Of a stretch of DNA of 64,000 bases, positions 20,664-32,985 are shown one piece after another (the stretch's first letter is position 1; the number at the start of each line of letters is the position of its first letter). A program made the position numbers and the translations under genes. The DNA comes from Agrocybe praecox (lineage: Eukaryota > Basidiomycota > Agaricomycetes > Agaricales > Agrocybaceae). The stretch is taken from assembly GCA_964017145.1 (NCBI GenBank), contig OZ024846.1, positions 3,286,001 to 3,350,000 of the forward strand. The letters run 5' to 3'. The notes beneath the pieces are model-generated. The model saw only the letters and a program-made list of their open reading frames with translations, did no database searches and was not told the origin of the DNA.

Positions 20664-22080
20664 AGACGTGGAAAGCCCCACACATGCCGGAAGAATTAAA
20701 TTATGATCATCTTCCAACATTATGTCGCCCCAGACGACCCTCCTTATAATTCCGACAATGCTGCAATTCAATATTCGAGTCGCTGCTGCTCCGACGTGAT
20801 AAAACTTTTGCGAGTGAATCGAACTTGGAGACGGGTCGCATTGGATACGCGAGAACTATGGACGTCGATTTATGTGCGCAATCCGTCACACAATGTTTTG
20901 GACAAGTACATTGGGTGGTTGCAAATATCCGAAAAGAGCAGGAAGACCTCTTTGATAGACTTTGAGCTAGAATCGGGAGGCGGGGCCTTGACGAAACTAG
21001 TCCTGTCCGAGGTTGCACGAGTGCTTCATAGCATCCGTGACTTGACGATTAACCTTGAGAAATGTCACGTCGATAATTTCTCAGCCCAGGATAGCGGAGG
21101 GTTGATTCGTTTGATTCGTTTGGTGCGTAATATTATATGTGCGCACCGAAATTTGCCACTGGAACGGATCCGCGTCAAACTTTCAGAAGACATACCCACA
21201 AAACGAAGGAAAAACTTGACGGAAATATGAGAGCATATATCTTCCTTTCCAAAGATCCAGCAAATTAAATGGTATCATCAGATGATGGTCCTGCCACCTA
21301 CGAATTCGTGGAGAGCGGCTAATTTAACAGTTGTAGAAGCGAGGTCGCTTCAGTGCTCCGACCTATACTGGATTATGTCCGCTTGCCCAGGACTTGAAGA
21401 GCTTAAAATGACTTCTATTGCTTCTGACTACATTCCTGTCGACCTCGACCAAATGCCAAGTGTTGAACATCGCCATCTCAAGTTCCTTAAGCTCTTCGGC
21501 TGGAAACGTCTTCTTCCAATCTTTACAATTATTACGTTGCACTTTTTGGAGAAGCTATATCTGTCATACATTGCAACCACATCGTCCACACAAGTTTTTA
21601 AAGACTTCATTCGACGCTCGAAGCCTCCGCTGCGTGTGTTTAGCTACGAACAACGCGAACAACGACACCGTTTCTCAGGACCCACCTCGGAGAGGCATGA
21701 CCAAAACGTTGGCTACCTCAACATTTGTTCAACATATTTTGGGGGTACTATGGAACACTTCGGGCCCATGGAGAATGTAACTCCTGATATCATAAAAATG
21801 CTTATGGAATATCTGCCTGACGGCACTCGCAAACACATACCGAATGTGAGATTTCTGGATCTTTGCGTGAATGACATTCAAGGTGGTCTTGTCAGCGATC
21901 TGATATTTTCACACTCGGTTATATACATGAAGTCCCAAAGGCCTTTAAAACGACGAAAGGAAGCGGCAGAAAAATGGCGGGGATTACCCTAAGGAGGAAC
22001 AGCGACTATGGAATTGGAGACCAAGAGCGGCTTAAGGCTATGACAAGGGAAGGTGTTTGGATAACGAAGTTAGCCTGTTA
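20664..22080 (+). pseudogene. F-box protein pseudogene
   Basis: F-box proteins recruit substrates to SCF ubiquitin ligases. The first helix is split by a frameshift: MPEEL (from about 20683) is in one frame and IFQHYVAPDDPP (from 20712) in the next, with one base too many between. Then follows VNRTWRRVALDTRELWTSI, the second half of a fungal F-box with its conserved Trp residues. The frame is open to a TGA at 21228 and continues in the same frame to 21992 with an LRR-like region (CPGLEELKMTS, LKFLKLFGW, FLEKLYLS). The true C-terminus (IGDQERLKAMTREGVW) is in another frame and ends at 22080. Three lesions show that the gene is dead. The gene has no close partner elsewhere in the window beyond short F-box stubs. 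Confidence 0.75.
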
Positions 22081-23790
22081 AAAATGGTGTATACGGATTT
22101 GCGAATAATAAATTTACTTAATGACCTCGTTCAATCCGGAGACTCTTGAATTGTAAGCCTACCCTTGAAAGCTCTGTTCTTGACACAAGCTGATGAATGC
22201 GGTGCGGTGCCTCAAGAATCCGAAATTTCGCACTTCAACATCGGTAAACAGAAACAAAACACACATTTCCCCTCATTCCTGTACCTTAAAATGTACATAT
22301 AGATATACCCTAGGTATTGACGTAGTGTGTAGATTATATGCAAAATAATTTTGGGTTTAAAACGGTTTCAACATGTTTAATTTTTGTTCAACTCTGACGG
22401 GCGCTTAGATAATGCATCTCGAGTAAATGCCTCGATTATGGTGTTTCTACAGAGAAAAGTACCTCTATTTAGACGTATACACTCCCTTTACATACGTACA
22501 GCATAAACCAAGCATCAAATTCACTCCATCTAACCCGACTCACGCTGGTTCATGCAACCGACCTACCTCCTCCTCGATCTCCTTTACAGTTAGTTTGATG
22601 CCAGCCAATAATTCCAATTAAATATACGTTACGCTTAGTAAGTTTCCAAGCATCTATATATATATATATATACTGAAATATAGAACGAAAATAATGCTGT
22701 TTGAACTGGAAGATACGCACGCACGACGCGGAAATGATACGTTCGGCGTATTGCGTTGTTTTTAGGCATTTTTCTGCGTCTGTACCGAGAGCTATACACT
22801 GAAGTACGTTGTTCAAATATTTTATGACGTATTTTGCAAGTATTCAAGGACCAGGAGGTCCGAGAACTTGCTCATTGTGCGTGCTCGTTCTCCTCCTCCA
22901 TTTGAGCGCCGTCGTTTATAGCACTCTCAATTTTTGTGATTCGGCTCTTTTTAAAGTTGGGTTATATGTGAATAGTGTATATGTAGCTACCTTAAAGTTT
23001 TGAAATCCATCGTCAAACTTCCTGGCTCACAGTGCTCAGAAGATACCCGATCTCCTCCTCTCCCTGTACACAACAAAATAACTTGCGTAAAAAGCCCCGT
23101 TTTTCTAAAACGTCGCTCCAAATGCCACTAGATTACTTTGATATTATATTTCAGAAGCTAAGTTAGCTTCCAAACGCTGGCACATAACGGTACGACCATG
23201 TACATTCCTTCCCTTCATTTCGTGCATATTCACAGCTCGGGGTTGCTTTCCGATCGTTTTATGTGCGTTCTGGGACAGATTATGTTGGCTCATGGATGTT
23301 ACTACATGTTAGAGATGTTTATGCTCAGAGAAATTGTCTCTATGGATTCACAGAAAATGTTTAAAGATGGATGTAGTCATGGCTCTCAAATGTGCAGTAT
23401 TTCATGAATAAATCTGATTTCAAGTTCATTATCACCAATCTGTGAGTGATATATGTAAGGGACACTATAGTAGCTATAGAATACTTTGTTGGGATGACGT
23501 GAAGTGCGGTAACGGACCCACAAAAAGATAAATACATTCATTCGGGAGATCTTGAGTTTAGCGCACTTTCAGCAAACTTGGATTGGGATCAAAACCTGTG
23601 TATTGACTTGGCGTTACCGAATACATGGGTTTGTGGATTCTAATTGTACTGGAAAGAACAGCAGCTCCTCCGAGTTAATGTTCCCTCCTCTACTCCATTT
23701 GTCCTTTACGCTATACGCTACTCATCAAGAGCGACAACGAGCATTAGACTTTGGGTGTGTTGAACGCCCTTTGTCCGCTCGTCGCGTTTC
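22081..23790. other. Spacer, no gene seen
   Basis: AT-rich sequence with no supported gene. It includes a TA microsatellite at about 22655-22672. Small plus-strand frames (for example 23198-23407) lack any family resemblance and any upstream context. Confidence 0.35.
22655..22672. repeat. (TA)n microsatellite
   Basis: Nine uninterrupted TA units, visible directly. It is flanked by TCTA and CTGAAA. Confidence 0.85.
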
Positions 23791-23799
23791 TTGAGAGTT

Positions 23800-26015
23800 T
23801 TACGACGTTGTTGTCATCGCTGGCAAGTATTTTCTATCTTTTTTACATACGATCCTTGACTTACCACGTCTTCACTTGCTTCCAGTGGATCGAGACGTGC
23901 TCTGTGCGCAAGGTAAGCCACTTTCTTTGATTTATAGAATTTGATCACTTACCCTGGTCGATTCGGAGGCGCGTTTAAACACCTTTCGACGATTTATGAC
24001 ACCTAACAACGTCAGCAAGCGAACAAGTGAATAATGATTGGCTTCCAAGAATAGCACTTACCTTGCCATTAATCACATCGCCGTTTGTGCCAGCAAGAGC
24101 TGCTGTGCACCAATACCCTATCGTGCGATCAGCGTGCACGGGGCGAAGGCTACGAAGACTACCCTAAAACGAAATGGTAAGCGATGGTATGCACGAACAG
24201 ACGATGTCCATTTACTGACTAGCATCAGTTTCGGCGATGTTCGAAGCTTACGCACATCGTCGTTCGACTAGGAGCTGGCAGTCGATGCCTAGAGAAATGG
24301 TAAGCGACTAATCAATATCCTAGACGAGTACTTACCTCTACGTTCGCAGCAATCGTCGTTCTCGCACCAGGGCCGTCGGGGTCGTGCTGCTAGAGTTTTT
24401 ATACGTTGACAAACTGCAAGCCTGTCGTTCTTTTTGGCTCGGATGATCCGTATACATGTTTGAAAAGTAAAAAATTGCTAGAAACGAGTTGTGAGTAATG
24501 ATCGGAATCTGATGCACGCACAAAAGTACTTACATATTGCATTCAGAATGGTTTCGCATTCGCAGAGCGGGCTCATGTAGCTGTATGTCTTGATACAGGC
24601 TTGCCAACTCGAGCCCAGGCACTCGAGCGAACACCAGAAGTTGCCGGATTGCACGACGTAGTCCTCTGCAACCAAGCACTCCTTACCCACATCCCTCGCA
24701 CGCATGCCCGTCCTGCTAGGGCCTCACGCGCAGGACCGTTCGATGTGTAGACCATCGAATCGAAACCGACTGCAGGGAGACGGCGAGGTTGAACTAAACG
24801 AGAGCTTCACTGAGGTTGTTGATATAGCTGAAAACGAGTTGTGAGTAATGAATCGGATGCACGGAAAGAAGCACTTACCGATTGCATTCAGAATCGTTTC
24901 AGATTCGCAGAGCAAGCCCATGTACGTGCAGGACTTGATACAGACTTGCTAACTCGAGCCCGAGCACTCGAGTGAACGCCTGGGTTGCACGACGTAGTCC
25001 TCTGCAACGCTATCGAAACGCGGGCCTTACGTGCACGACCATTCGCTACGTAGACTATCGAATCAAAGCCGAACGCAGGGAAACGACGATGTTGGAATAA
25101 AGGAGAGCTTTGAAACGAGAGGGTGAGTTACAAATTGAATGCGTACACAGAATAACGGACTTACCACTGAGAGGCTGCATGCTGCATCGCACCATGTAGT
25201 CCTAATCTGCCCGCAGGCACTCTTCGCACACGCAAACGCACATCCCTCATACCCGTTGCCGTCCTTCTATCGAAACACGGATCATACGTGCACGACCGTC
25301 CAATATGTGGATCATCGAATCGAAGCCGAACGCGAGGATGACGTTGGACTGAACGAGACCTTTGAAATGAGATGGTGAGTCGAATTGAATGCATACAAAA
25401 AGAAAAGCACTTACGGTCTGCATCCAGAGTGAAGGGTAAATCCATGACTTGTCCACCTCGACTCGAGCCCAACTTGCTTGCTGGACCTTCACACGTTTGC
25501 TAAACGTCGGCACTTGCTACCTCGGCCGACATAGACACTTTGCATGTGAAAAAATGCATGCCTTGCGTCTGCCAACTTGGCTCTCGAAAAACGTTCCCCG
25601 TGTGCACGACCACTTGATATATTGACCGTCCAGCTTCGCAAATTGAGGAGGCGAAACAATGGAGAATGTCGGATAGCGATGGTGAGTCAAATCCGACGGT
25701 GTTCCATTTGTCAGCTACGTCGATTAAGGCTCGGAAAACGCGATTGGAGGTGGAGTTGGATTGACGGGAGGGGATGACAGCTGGGAGGTGTTTGGGTGAG
25801 GAGATGGGAGGTGATTAGTGAGATGGGATGCAGGTTTGACGAAAGACGGTATTCAAGGTGGGTGAAGCGAATGACGCTGCGAGCAGGGGATGCTCGATTT
25901 TGGTGGGCAAGGTAGGTCCGAGGCAGATAAGGGTTGACATTTTTGGCGGAGGAACGGAGGCTTGCGCAACTTTCCTGTCCGCGCACACGTTCAGGAATAA
26001 TTTTGACTTGGCCAT
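23800..26015 (-). pseudogene. Cysteine-rich gene with amplified exons, degenerate
   Basis: On the minus strand a series of short exons alternates with introns of about 50-60 nt. Donors GTAAGT and acceptors ending TTTCAG, TTTCTAG or TTCAAAG are repeated. Three modules are clearly related: 24746-24530, 25000-24880 and 25500-25420. The first reads CLGSSWQACIKTYSY then LCECETILNAI; the second has CIKSCTYMGLLCESETILN with a stop in place of the Trp; the third has VEVDKSWIYPSLWMQ. The intron after each module is also related. Promoter-side sequence matches 5230-5345 of unit A, so this is a paralogue of the cysteine-rich gene at 4598-5400. Stops in some modules argue for decay. Function unknown. Confidence 0.45.
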
Positions 26016-26094
26016 ATTTAGACCTAGTTTGACCCTAATATTGCGCGGAAAGGGTAAAAATGAGCGGGATCCGGAATACTTCCCCCTAAATGAC

Positions 26095-26550
26095 CGCCAT
26101 AAGCGAGCTGGGGCCGGCTATATCATGCCGGTCTCCGGTAAGTCGAGTCGAAGGTTACACTTATCGTCTTTTCTTTCTGGACCACCACTTCGATACACTT
26201 ACGATACATAGTCAGTGTGCCATGGTGATTTAATTGTTATTTTAACTGGCTTGTACTCGGTAGCTCTTCCCGGACTTCTGTCAATATCTGACGGCCTCCC
26301 TTTTCTTGGAAAATTGGAACGATGGTTTAAATGCGCTTGACCCTTGACGGGATATGTGTATCATAGCCCAATCCCTCTATAACCAATCCAATAGAATATT
26401 CAGGCAATTTTCAGTGTGTAGAGGAAGCCATTTCGCAAATTTATTATGCTCACATCTCACGTTCTTAGGATAATGCTCATCAACGACTTCCCAGTCTAAA
26501 TTCTCTCCGAAATATTTGACCACTCGGTCACTAGACATGAATATATTTTT
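26095..26550 (+). pseudogene. F-box gene 5' stub, copy 2
   Basis: Duplicate of 9720-10175, including GGCCGGCTATATCATGCCGG at the left. From the ATG at 26473 it reads MLINDFPV, then a stop where copy 1 has Glu, then ILSEIFDHSV. The frame ends at a T-rich run and permease-relic sequence follows, the same junction as in copy 1, so both derive from one rearranged ancestor. Confidence 0.6.
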
Positions 26551-28735
26551 TGGGTCGAGAACAACCCTATGCGCCACATCTCCGTCCAGAAGATGCGCCT
26601 CTCATCGACACACCTCGTTTGACGTCCCTTCCTCGTCGTCTGGATCCACGACCCGCCCTCGACAACCTCATTAGCTTCACCTCAACTTGTTCTCCATTGA
26701 ATTCCGACATTGATCAACGCCAGTTTATTAATTGCAACGACACCCATGCGTTCCTCTTCTCGCCTGCCGCTTGTTTGGGCTCGCCTCTCGCCAAAACCAC
26801 CATGATCAGCCCAAATGCAAACACTAACGCACAACTACTATTACGAAGAACGTCTGGGCTTTCGTCGTCGTCGTCGTCGTCCTCATCCTCGCCTCATCAA
26901 CAATTCAAACTTAATTTCATGCTGCGCTCACACAGAATCAAGTCTCAACTCCACCTCAACGACGACCCGCCCCCCAAGCTTATTCCCATTGGCATGTTGC
27001 TCCCTGTTGGCCCTTATCGTTTCTCCTGACTCGCAAGTCGCGCTGCTGCATTCTTCTCGTTCGTCGTTCCCAGTAGTCCCGTTTTGGAGGGCTTCGGGCG
27101 ATTTATTTGGTGATTTGGGCCAATTTTTGCGCGAGCGTTGGGGGGGTATAAGTTGTAGTGGGTTAGTGAGCTGGAGAGGACGGTTCTAGGAGGCGGGTGT
27201 TTAAGAGGCCTGGGGGAAGAAGGTTCGTGCATTGACTCATCTATGCAGGATGTTTGGGCTGGCACCCTCAAAGTGAACGCTACGTTTACCAACACCCGAA
27301 ATTCAAAGCGTCAATGATACCACACTGCCCTCTTCCCTTTCTTCTTAGAGGCAACAAGTTGTGCAATAATACAACACCCTATGTTTAATCTCTTGCCCCC
27401 CTCGTCCTCCTGATTGTTGCCACCCCTCGTACTGCACAGTCATATACTGTGTCTCCTTGTCGCCGGTGCTTTTGCCACATCCTATACCCTCTTCGAGGTT
27501 CAACGTTCAACCCTCGAACCTCAGTCTCCAACATCACATCAATAAGATGATCGCTATCATCACCGCCAGGAGCACGAACACTAAGCGCGTCAACGCTCTT
27601 CCCCAGCCCTTTCGAATATCAATTACGCGTAAACTTCCAACGCAGCGTCTTCAGGGCGGGCACGGTTGCAACTGTTGCCGATACGTCCTATGTCATATTC
27701 CAAGGTTCAATTGGAGTCATGTTTTGCATGGACAGGCGCGAAGATGGAAAAAAGTGGTCGGTTGAAAATATCTACTGCCGGTTGTAGAAGTTTCGCTTGA
27801 CCCCGTGCTTTGGGGGAGTAACAGACGGGTTTTTGGCCATTAAAGTATTCGTCTTCGGTTAACCTCGCTTTTTCCATCGTTGTCGTCGCTCATCAACTTC
27901 ACTGTCATCCCTATCGCGGCTTCCCTTTCCTTGTTCTGCTATCCCCCCATCAACGTGACTGCTGCATATTCTTGCCTAGGCGTTTACGTCCCGTCAACAC
28001 CACTATCATCACTAAGAACACCAACACGAGCCGTCTACTTTTCCTCGCTCTCTGCTCTCACAGTTATGCGCATCCCTTCCATCTCATTTATTTTACTGTG
28101 TATCGCATCCTGTCCTCTCTTCAGATGTCCCACTCGCTCCGTCTCTTGATTTCATTTTTTTCTATGCATCTCTTTCCCTCTCCCACATCAGACTTATGCT
28201 GATATCCTTTCTTTTTTATTACATCACTTCGCCACTTCGCACCAACTCGTTGGCCCTTCCGCCTAAGTAGCTCTGTATTTTCACGCACGACAAGCGCTTT
28301 GATACTGAATCATATTTATAATAGTAATTGTTCTCTCGTGCGCCCCTCTTCTCTTCTCCTTCTCCCTTTCCTCTCTTCTTCCTCCCCTCCCGTTCATACT
28401 TCTTATGTAGGTATTAGGCGCTCCTAATTCAACTTTGCCTTGATCCACGACTTGACCTTCTCGTCAGTTCTCTCACTTTCTCCTTCCTCCCGCCTTTGTT
28501 TGATATTAATTCGAAACAATATTCAACGCCAACCTCGCGGTACCATATTTCTTCCTTTCCTTCAAGTGAATAATATTAGATCCTGTATATTTTACAACAA
28601 AATACATAGTCCATATAGTTCATATCATAGTAGAAATCTGGTCGGAGTCGAAGTGCAGCGTGCAGCGACTAGGTGAAAATTTTGATTCTGCACTTCAATG
28701 TCTAAATGACATGTTAGCTGGGTGTGCTTACTTCG
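26551..28735 (+). pseudogene. MUP1-like permease relics (third type), unit B
   Basis: Follows 10190-11640 and adds a middle part missing there. A C-terminal tail with GGYKL is recognisable near 27140. Around 27600-27640 lies an exon relic with SNINYA-like sequence (FRISITRK frame), a second permease remnant downstream of the first. Past about 27880 the sequence is pyrimidine-rich and without conserved coding, until the 3' region of NACHT copy C. Confidence 0.45.
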
Positions 28736-28745
28736 GAGGATTTTA

Positions 28746-31250
28746 TCATACGTACATGGGCTTATGCGGAAAATCGTATCCGTTGCCCTGCTGAGATCGA
28801 ACTCGGTCCAAATAATTCATCATCTCTCGGTATACGAGTTCTCCCCGCTTGCAAAATGCAAAATCTTCCGGCCTTGTCCTTGTACATTGCCGAACAAGTT
28901 GTTCAGAAAATCCAGCTCGAGGAAGGAAGAAGACTAGATAACCGAGAAGCAGAAATCTGGTTCTGTCCCCATCGCGTGGGGTGGTGTCGTTTAATGTCCA
29001 TTGGCCGTTGTCAAAGGTCAGTGTGTTGAACATCATAACTTCGTCAGTGGACCCAAGATATAGATCCTGCTTTATACAATATAAGGCTGCCTTTGCGTAG
29101 GCAGAAGGACCTATAGGGTAATTGTCTGATTGGTCTGGGTGCTGTAGAAAGCGCGTAAATTGCCGAAAATAGTGAGCTTTTCCGTCTTCGAGAGAAAAGG
29201 ATTCAGATAGATATAGCAAATCATAGGGGCTATATGTTATCTGCAACTTGAAGGGCCGATGTTGGTTGCCGGAAATGATTGGTACATACATGTCATTCCC
29301 CAGGTGACATGCAACACATAAGAGCAAGATCCCCGGGTAGTTCTCGTAATAGTGAGGCAGCTGACACAAAAATAGCTGTTCCATATATTTTTGATGCCTT
29401 TTCTCTATTACAGCCCAGCACTCATCCAAAGGGGCCTACATGGAAATTTAAGTTTGTTAACATGAAATGAAGATTCTTCCTTACCATGCGTGCACAGAAT
29501 GGAAGCCAGAACCAAAATACAAATTTTCGGAGGTCCATAGAATCACTATAGAGGCTTGTCTTGTGGTAGTATTTTATTTCTCTCAATATAAGATCAAGAA
29601 ACAAAAACTTGCCAGCAATATTGATTAGCAAAGTTGAGCTCTGGCATAGCAGAAATTCCCTCCTAATGAAGTCCTGAAAGATGCCAATTTTATTGTTCAC
29701 ACAATACTCGAGATCTGGGAGAATTTAGTTTGAGATGTTCAACAACTTTTCCTGGGAATACTCTTACCTTTGATCACATACTGAATTATATTTGCAATAT
29801 GATCTGATCTGTACTTATCAATGTCAAGGAAATGGTCTCCGGACCTCACGGGGTCAAGAAGGAAGTCATGAAGTGAAGTGTGTAGGATTTTCACAACCTC
29901 CACATCCCTGTACAACCGGTCAGAGAAGACCTTCTCAATAGAGACAATGGCCCCTAGATCACACAGCAAAATCTCGAGCTCCCCTGGTTCCAACGACATA
30001 AATGTAGATATGCCGAACTCATCCTCACGGTGATCATTGAATAATTGATGTGAGTGGACACTAAGCAAATATAGCACACGTTCTGTGTCTGCGGCGGAGT
30101 TGAGGATCATTGTATATAGCGCATCCAGCTGCGCAAAGGGTAGGTCACCTTTCGCCGGCGGTCGTAGATTATTCACCACATCGAGACGGTGATCGGGTCG
30201 ATGCCTTATGGATTGGCAATAGCGAAATACCGTTGCTGCATAAATGAATTGCCCGGACGACTTTCTGACAATTTCTTCCAAAATTTTGGAGGATGGCCAA
30301 GAAGCAGGGATTAGAGATTTAAATGGGTGATTCTTTTTGATTTCCTCAAAACCGTCTCCGAGAAATGTGCGAATGTCGTCGTCAGGATGGAATGTATCGT
30401 CAAGGTAAAGCCGTGAAAAGATCCCGTCCATTTCGTTCGACCTAAATGCGAGATTAATCGCATGTTCAGGACGACTGGTGATGAGGAAGAGAATGGGTTG
30501 GCCGAAATCCCGAATTGGGTTTGCTATCATTCTTAGAATCCTAGCCTGCAAAAACCCGTCACCACATTCGTCGAGACCGTCTATGACGATGATCCGCCAG
30601 GAACCCAAAGGTGATGAAACACCGGAACAGCATACATTGTAAAGTGGCTTCGTCACTAGATGGGTAAACTGATGCTCCAAGCCCTTCGTAAAAATCAAGG
30701 GGTCCTCCGCAATTGCGGAGAGTATCTCGCTTTGAGTGGACGGCATGGCATGATAGATCTGATACGCAATTGTTGCCGCGAACGCGCCTGCGTGGTTCCT
30801 CGTTCCATCGGATCTCCAGAAAATGAAAGCCGCGAGAACGAGCTCGTTGAGAAGACACATTTCGATAAATGACTTTGCGATGGCTGATTTTCCCGCTCCT
30901 GCAGCGCCGGTCAGCCACATGATGTAGTTGTCCCAAGTTTCCCTGTCGCAACGTTGGGCCCAGTTCATGATTTTCTCCAGGACGGCTATACGGGTATTCG
31001 GATGGCATTTTGGGCGGTCAAACTCGGCATTCGAATCGTGCAAAGCGTTTGGCGCCGTAGCCTCCTTCAGGATGTCGAAAGGTGCTACGGATAGTTAGAT
31101 CCCTGTGATAGCATGTATCTTGAATCTTTAATGCTCACATTTTCGTCCGTCACCCGCCACATTTTGTTGGTTAAATGTACCGCCGGTCACGATAACTTTG
31201 TGGCCAGATATAACGGAATTCTTGTTGATAACACGCCGTTTTTTGCCCAT
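28746..31250 (-). CDS. NACHT NLR-like protein, copy C
   Basis: Exons on the minus strand: 31250-31139, 31084-29768, 29714-29485 and 29435-28746, with introns of 54, 53 and 49 nt. They sum to 783 codons including the stop, with all phases matching copy A. Start MGKKRRV; a VTGGTFNQQNVAGDG motif at residues ~21-35; Walker A GAAGAGKSA; Walker B IVIDGLDECG; ITSRPEH where other copies have IASRPEH. Exon 3 is 9 nt longer than in other copies. The C-terminal domain carries the longest variable loop (18 residues between VP and YD). The stop lies 15 nt before the conserved 3' intron, later than in the other copies, which adds about 14 residues after LDRVRS. The frame is intact; probably functional, as far as sequence shows. 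Confidence 0.87.
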
Positions 31251-31600
31251 CCCCACTGCGAAGTCGATATTCGAGAGAAAGCGACAAATCAGATCCCAGA
31301 TGCTAGCTGATGAGGGAAAGCAAGGAAACTGTCGCACCAACCGTCATTCAAACCTTCGAACCCTAAATATATATACAGACCATGCATTGGGCACGCGACA
31401 TGTATTTATCTTTACTGCCACTGGAGCGTCTCAAAGCTGTTCGTTTTGTACACAGCCTTTTTAAAAGGCGCTGTGCTGTATATTTGGGCACCCATAACAT
31501 ATGGAATCCCTGCGCTGCCATTTAATAATGGAGGTATACAGCTAAAGCATGTGTACCACAGCCATGAATAAAAGAGAATGCGTTGATAGGAAAAAGCTGG
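31251..31600 (-). promoter_or_regulatory. Upstream region of NACHT copy C
   Basis: Close to the upstream region of copy B, including the part just before the ATG that is open in frame (CFPSSAS). No gene. A TATATATA-type run lies at about 31367-31375. Confidence 0.4.
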
Positions 31601-32985
31601 CCCCAGTTAGTTGACGAAGGAGTCGGTGTTGATAAATTTAGAACACGAAGCTCCGACAGGAGACGGCACAGCATCGGCTGTTCAATTTTTCTATATTTGG
31701 TTGTTAGGTGATTTGCTTTCCAGTTCACGGATTACTTTCGCTTCTTTCTCTCAACAATCAATTCTCTCTCATCTAGCTGTGCACATATGTACTCTTTGAG
31801 GCGGCCATATATCTCAAAATACTGGCGTTTGAATTATACACACTTCCAAGATTATCCACGGGCTTAGTGACCGACCGACAAGTACTGTAATATGAGTTGG
31901 TTTTTGCTGTTTCCACTCCACATCCTTTACTCCATTTCCTCCTTTGTACCGTTCTCCTGTGTTACTTCAAGAAAATTGCTGATAATCTCCACTTAAACAG
32001 GTCATCTAGTCACACATCGGCCTTCGAACGTCAACTACGCGCTCTCAAATATATCCTGCTGGTAAATTTTTATCATTTCTTGCATTTGATTTGAAGTCAA
32101 TACGTATTGCACAGATAGACTCGAAGACGGAAGGAATTACAGGATGTCTTCTGGATTTGCTGCGGGTGGCTGTGGTTGGGCGTTTGATTGGGTTGCGTGA
32201 GTAAAGGAGGTTAAGGAAGACCACCCTCACGCTATGCGAGTCATGTCATTTGCATTCACGAAGATAAAGACGACCTCCCCTCCGTCCTCGTTTAACTTCT
32301 GCGCTTCCCTTCCTCTTTGTCGGGATCCGGGACCACCCTCGACAATCTCGTTACCTTCAATGTCTTTTCCATCTCTCCTTCCACTCCCCTTGTTTTGCCA
32401 GCGCTCAGCAAACCGCAGGCTACTACCTGCTGCACATTAAACACAGACGCTGACGCTGATGTTGGTTTATCAACTCGGATGACACCCTCACGTTTCTCAT
32501 TGTAATGAGCCACTCCCGTAGGCTCGAGTCTTGACGTCAACGAAGGTCCTCCGAGTCCACAGGAGCAAGTACCCTACCCGCATCCTATTCACATCAACAC
32601 GATGCTCGGTCAGGCCTTATCGATTATTGTCGCTCGCTCGTCTCTGAACTGCGGCATTTTTTGGTGCAACAAATGTGTTTTTTTCCGTCGCCCCGCTGGA
32701 GGGTATGCATTGAGGAGGGTTAGGGCGACCGGTTGAGAATATGGGTATTTGGAAATTTTGAGAAGAACGAGGTTTAATTAGGTCCACCCTTCACCAGCAG
32801 CGGCCACCATCCATCCATCCGTCTGTGTCGTCATCTTTTGAAAGGATGATACCACCCTGTTTTTCTTTCTTTACGACGGCGAAGAGACGTATGAGCCCTT
32901 GTTCGTAGTCCTAATTTCGCCCTAGCTCTCGTCATCTTTGGCATCTACTGCCCGCCTTCGATGCTCCGTCTTTATGAATAACTCG
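31601..32985 (+). pseudogene. MUP1-like permease relic, unit C
   Basis: Same order as 16120-17690. The exon after the CTTAAACAG acceptor near 32000 is recognisable (counterpart of the SNVNYALSK helix) but damaged, and a deletion follows it. The C-terminal FGATNVFF piece near 32655-32690 is shortened: about 70 bases that encode the following part in unit B are missing. CATCCATCCATC units at 32808-32820. Confidence 0.5.
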
